Shown here: positions 62,115 through 64,000 of the stretch, piece after piece
Layout of the letters: each line of letters begins with the position of its first letter
Numbering within the stretch: the first letter of the stretch is position 1
Assembly (NCBI RefSeq): GCF_030410045.1
Contig: NZ_JAUFRA010000001.1
Location: forward strand, 62,001-126,000
Reading direction: 5' to 3'
From: Marivivens donghaensis
GTDB lineage: Bacteria > Pseudomonadota > Alphaproteobacteria > Rhodobacterales > Rhodobacteraceae
Length of the DNA: 64,000 bases
Made by a program: the position numbers and the translations under genes
Notes under the pieces: generated by a model
Databases searched by the model: none
What the model was told of the DNA's origin: nothing
Seen by the model: the letters and a program-made list of their open reading frames with translations, nothing else

Positions 62115-62753
62115 GTGGCGTCCACTCTCAGAAAAACAACAGAGCCCGCTTTGGCGGGCTCGGCCGTTTTGTCGGTCGAATTGGACGGTTTCGCTATTAG
62201 GGGAACGCCAATTCTCGGCGCACTCGCTCTTGAGGTGGCGCGAGGTGAAACCGTTGCTCTGACGGGGCCATCTGGGATCGGTAAGACGACATTGCTGCGG
62301 ATCATCGCGGGGCTTGAGTCTGGCTATCACGGAAAAGTCCGATTGCGCGGTGTCCCTGCCGTCGTGTTCCAAGAGCCAACATTACTGCGTTGGCGAACCT
62401 TGGCGCAGAACCTATGCCTCGCCACGCGCATTTCCGAACGCGATGCCTTGGATCATTTGGCCAGAGTGGGATTGGCGGACAAAGCTGACCTTTTCCCCGA
62501 TCAACTCAGCCTCGGGCAGCAGCGAAGGCTATCACTCGCGCGGGCCTTCGCCTTGCGTCCTGATATCCTGCTGATGGACGAGCCTTTCGTGTCGCTTGAT
62601 CCGTCCTTGGCCGAAGAGATGATGACGCTCTTTGAAAAGCTCAGGGCGGATGATCAGCCCGCAACACTTCTGATCACACATGAAGAGCGCGAAGCTGAAC
62701 GATTGGCGGACCGCATCGTTCGGCTGGATGGCCGCCCTGCAATGGTCGTTTAG
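62115..62753 (+). CDS. ABC transporter ATP-binding protein (SsuB/TauB type)
   Basis: A 212-residue ATPase. Walker A is GPSGIGKTT (about 54-62), the Q-loop is VFQEPTLLRW, the signature is LSLGQQRR (a variant of LSGGQ), Walker B is ILLMDEPFVSLD, and the switch His is in THEE. The start is drawn at GTG 62115. A perfect hairpin (62142-62161) lies inside the first 16 codons, and the ABC fold only begins near SVELDGF, so translation may really start at TTG 62170. The stop overlaps the convergent Sel1-like gene. No membrane subunit is adjacent. Confidence 0.85.
   Translation: MASTLRKTTEPALAGSAVLSVELDGFAIRGTPILGALALEVARGETVALTGPSGIGKTTLLRIIAGLESGYHGKVRLRGVPAVVFQEPTLLRWRTLAQNLCLATRISERDALDHLARVGLADKADLFPDQLSLGQQRRLSLARAFALRPDILLMDEPFVSLDPSLAEEMMTLFEKLRADDQPATLLITHEEREAERLADRIVRLDGRPAMVV
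62142..62161 (+). other. Perfect hairpin at the binding protein-ATPase junction
   Basis: GAGCCCGC (62142-62149) and GCGGGCTC (62154-62161) pair fully around TTTG, 30 bases after the binding-protein stop, with TTTT six bases later. It may be a partial terminator or an mRNA stabiliser that makes more binding protein than ATPase, which is common in ABC operons. Confidence 0.6.
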
Positions 62754-63298
62754 AACAACGGTGAGAATTTCCAGTTGTCCGCGTCAGGTGTAATTTCATT
62801 CAAATCATAGTCTGCGCCACGCAGACGCTGGGCAATTTCGACGCCTTGCGATGCGGCTTGATCAACAAATGTTTTGCCTGCCTCGCTGTCCTGTTCGACG
62901 CCCCAGCCGCGCATTAAATCGATGCCATGGTTAAACATGCCGACTGGATCGCCAGCTTCGGCGGCTTGACGGTTCCATTCTGCGGCGGCCTCGGGGTCGA
63001 TGTAGCCGTCGCCACCAAACCCGTTATCCTCCATGTAGGCCATCCAAGACATCGCGGCGGAGTAGCCAGCATCAGCGCAGGTCTCAAAAGTAAGGCGGGC
63101 GCTGTCATGGTTGCCACCTTTGGTCATGAAATACCCCGCAGCGCAGCCTGTCATCGAAGTCTCGCCGCGGCTCATATCCTCAAGGATTCGATCCATGGTT
63201 AGCTCTTCTCGGTTAAGGTCTCCGTAGAGCGATAGATCATCTTCTTCGGCCAAGACGGGTGTCGCGAGAATTGCGATGATGAAAGCAAACTTAAACAT
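62750..63298 (-). CDS. Exported Sel1-like repeat protein
   Basis: A 182-residue protein. The signal peptide MFKFAFIIAILATPVLA is cleaved near LAEED. Sel1-like helical repeats follow: AGYSAAMSWMAYMEDNGFGG, DPEAAAEWNRQAAEAGDP, MFNHGIDLMRGWGVEQDSEAG. Such repeats bind other proteins. A conserved pair of cysteines (TGCAAGYF, FETCADAG) may form a disulfide. A copy of the operator repeat lies 61 bases upstream, which places it in the proposed PQQ dehydrogenase regulon. The exact role is unknown. Confidence 0.75.
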   Translation of the reverse strand: MFKFAFIIAILATPVLAEEDDLSLYGDLNREELTMDRILEDMSRGETSMTGCAAGYFMTKGGNHDSARLTFETCADAGYSAAMSWMAYMEDNGFGGDGYIDPEAAAEWNRQAAEAGDPVGMFNHGIDLMRGWGVEQDSEAGKTFVDQAASQGVEIAQRLRGADYDLNEITPDADNWKFSPLF

Positions 63299-63358
63299 AT
63301 GCGTCGTCCTCCCTATCCGTTGAGACTAGCGAAAACCCCAAGAAAAGTCGCCCTTCCT

Positions 63359-63368
63359 ATGGTCGTAG
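63359..63368. promoter_or_regulatory. Fourth copy of the candidate operator
   Basis: CT then ATGGTCGTAG (63357-63368) lies in the 77-base gap between the PedC-like permease stop and the Sel1-like gene start. The 12-base word is identical to repeat 2 at 61043-61054. Unlike at the divergent promoter, I see no clear -10 at the matching distance. Confidence 0.6.
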
Positions 63369-63375
63369 ATCGGCG

Positions 63376-64000
63376 TCAGCCCTTTTTGCGGATCATACCT
63401 CGGGCAGGGTCGTATCCCCAGATAGCCAGTGCGAGAAATGCACCGGTCGCAAGGAGGCTCCATCCAAGAGCGGGCAAATTGAATTGCGCATAGAGAGCAA
63501 ATCGGACCAATTCGACGGCTTGGGTAAAGGGATTCACAGCGCAAATGTCGTGCAACAATCGGCCCGCCTCGGCCATTTTCCAGAGTGGGTAGAGCGCCGA
63601 GGACAGAAAGAACATCGGGAAGATTACGAAGTTCATCACACCTGCAAAGTTCTCTAGCTGCTTCACGAACGATGAGAGCGCGAGGCCTAAGGCTCCTAGC
63701 ATCAACCCGCCTACCAGCAGGGCGGGGAATGCGGTGACGTAGCCAATCGTGGGCATCCGAATGCCGTAAATCCTCGCAATTAGTAGGAAGGTGTAGCACT
63801 GCAGGATGCTGATGATCGCACCTGCGACCAGCTTGCAGAATAGCAACCACCAACGGGGCAGAGGGGCCGTCAAAAGCACCTTCATCGATCCCATTTCACG
63901 ATCGTAGACCAGCGATAGTGACGACTGCATCCCGTTGAACAGCAGGATCATGCCGCACAGTCCGGGGATGATGTAAATCTCGTAGGTGATGTAGGTCAGG
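63376..64000 (-). CDS. ABC-2 type permease, PedC-like (cut by window edge)
   Basis: The frame is open from the right edge to the stop at 63376, giving at least 208 residues; the true N-terminus lies outside. Six or so membrane segments are seen. EIYIIPGLCGMILLFNG, SSLSLVYDREMGSMKVLL and PLPRWWLLFCKL match the PedC permeases linked to PQQ alcohol dehydrogenase systems. In Pseudomonas putida the PedA1A2BC transporter is needed for lanthanide-dependent growth. The partner ATPase is probably encoded just beyond the edge. Confidence 0.85.
   Translation of the reverse strand, partial: LTYITYEIYIIPGLCGMILLFNGMQSSLSLVYDREMGSMKVLLTAPLPRWWLLFCKLVAGAIISILQCYTFLLIARIYGIRMPTIGYVTAFPALLVGGLMLGALGLALSSFVKQLENFAGVMNFVIFPMFFLSSALYPLWKMAEAGRLLHDICAVNPFTQAVELVRFALYAQFNLPALGWSLLATGAFLALAIWGYDPARGMIRKKG

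Overview
The window looks like chromosomal DNA of an alphaproteobacterium of the order Rhodobacterales, most likely a marine Roseobacter-group member. I judge this from recognisable protein families and gene orders (rimP-nusA-ylxR-infB, nrnC-kdsD-lptC-lptA-lptB-hpf-ptsN, NrnC instead of Orn, glutamate synthase with gltD before gltB, a Branch-type glycosyltransferase next to a sulfotransferase), not from a database search. Coding density is high. No intergenic gap exceeds about 285 bases, and I see no insertion sequence, prophage, CRISPR array or rRNA. One tRNA gene is present.

Layout. 1-5.1 kb: housekeeping genes (hemH fragment, methyltransferase, comF, grxC, nitrilase, marR, ubiG, prolyl iminopeptidase). 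5.2-6.7 kb: a Tat-type oligopeptide-binding protein. 6.8-12.3 kb: the translation/transcription operon rimP-nusA-ylxR-infB, with a terminator-like hairpin in its leader. 12.3-15.0 kb: leftward prolyl isomerase, argJ, mutT and a 44-residue ORF. 15.2-17.9 kb: secA. 18.0-20.6 kb: two exported proteins, the second a phosphate-binding-like/OmpA fusion. 20.6-24.7 kb: radC, dnaJ, dnaK. 24.8-36.6 kb: alkB, then surface polysaccharide genes (KpsM-like permease, cysQ, kdsB, glycosyltransferases, galU, galE, Branch-type transferase, double-domain sulfotransferase). 36.6-41.3 kb: leftward nrnC-kdsD-lptC-lptA-lptB-hpf-ptsN. 41.4-43.5 kb: tRNA-Leu, an NDUFA9-like protein, uppP. 43.7-50.5 kb: gltD, an exported protein, gltB. 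50.6-51.9 kb: a leader with competing hairpins, a 68-residue ORF and a FIST-like protein. 52.1-54.9 kb: mtgA, GST, queG and a small basic protein.

54.9-64 kb is the most interesting part. A hybrid histidine kinase, a FIST protein and a NarL/FixJ response regulator lie beside a PQQ alcohol dehydrogenase of the ExaA/PedH type, which carries the extra Asp (D324) expected of lanthanide enzymes. Divergent from it is a periplasmic binding protein plus ABC ATPase, followed by a Sel1-like exported protein and a PedC-like ABC-2 permease that runs off the right edge. A short repeat, ATGGTCGTA, occurs three times in the 211-bp divergent promoter region and once more upstream of the Sel1-like gene. In the divergent region the copies sit where the -35 elements of two opposed promoters would be. 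I propose that these are the operators of the response regulator and that the whole block is one regulated alcohol/lanthanide module.

The 50.9 kb gene product shares the C-terminal signature of the FIST protein at 57.1-58.3 kb (C-x-C-I-L, then G-E, then N-Q-T). The window therefore holds two FIST-related proteins, the second of them apparently undescribed and preceded by an attenuator-like leader.
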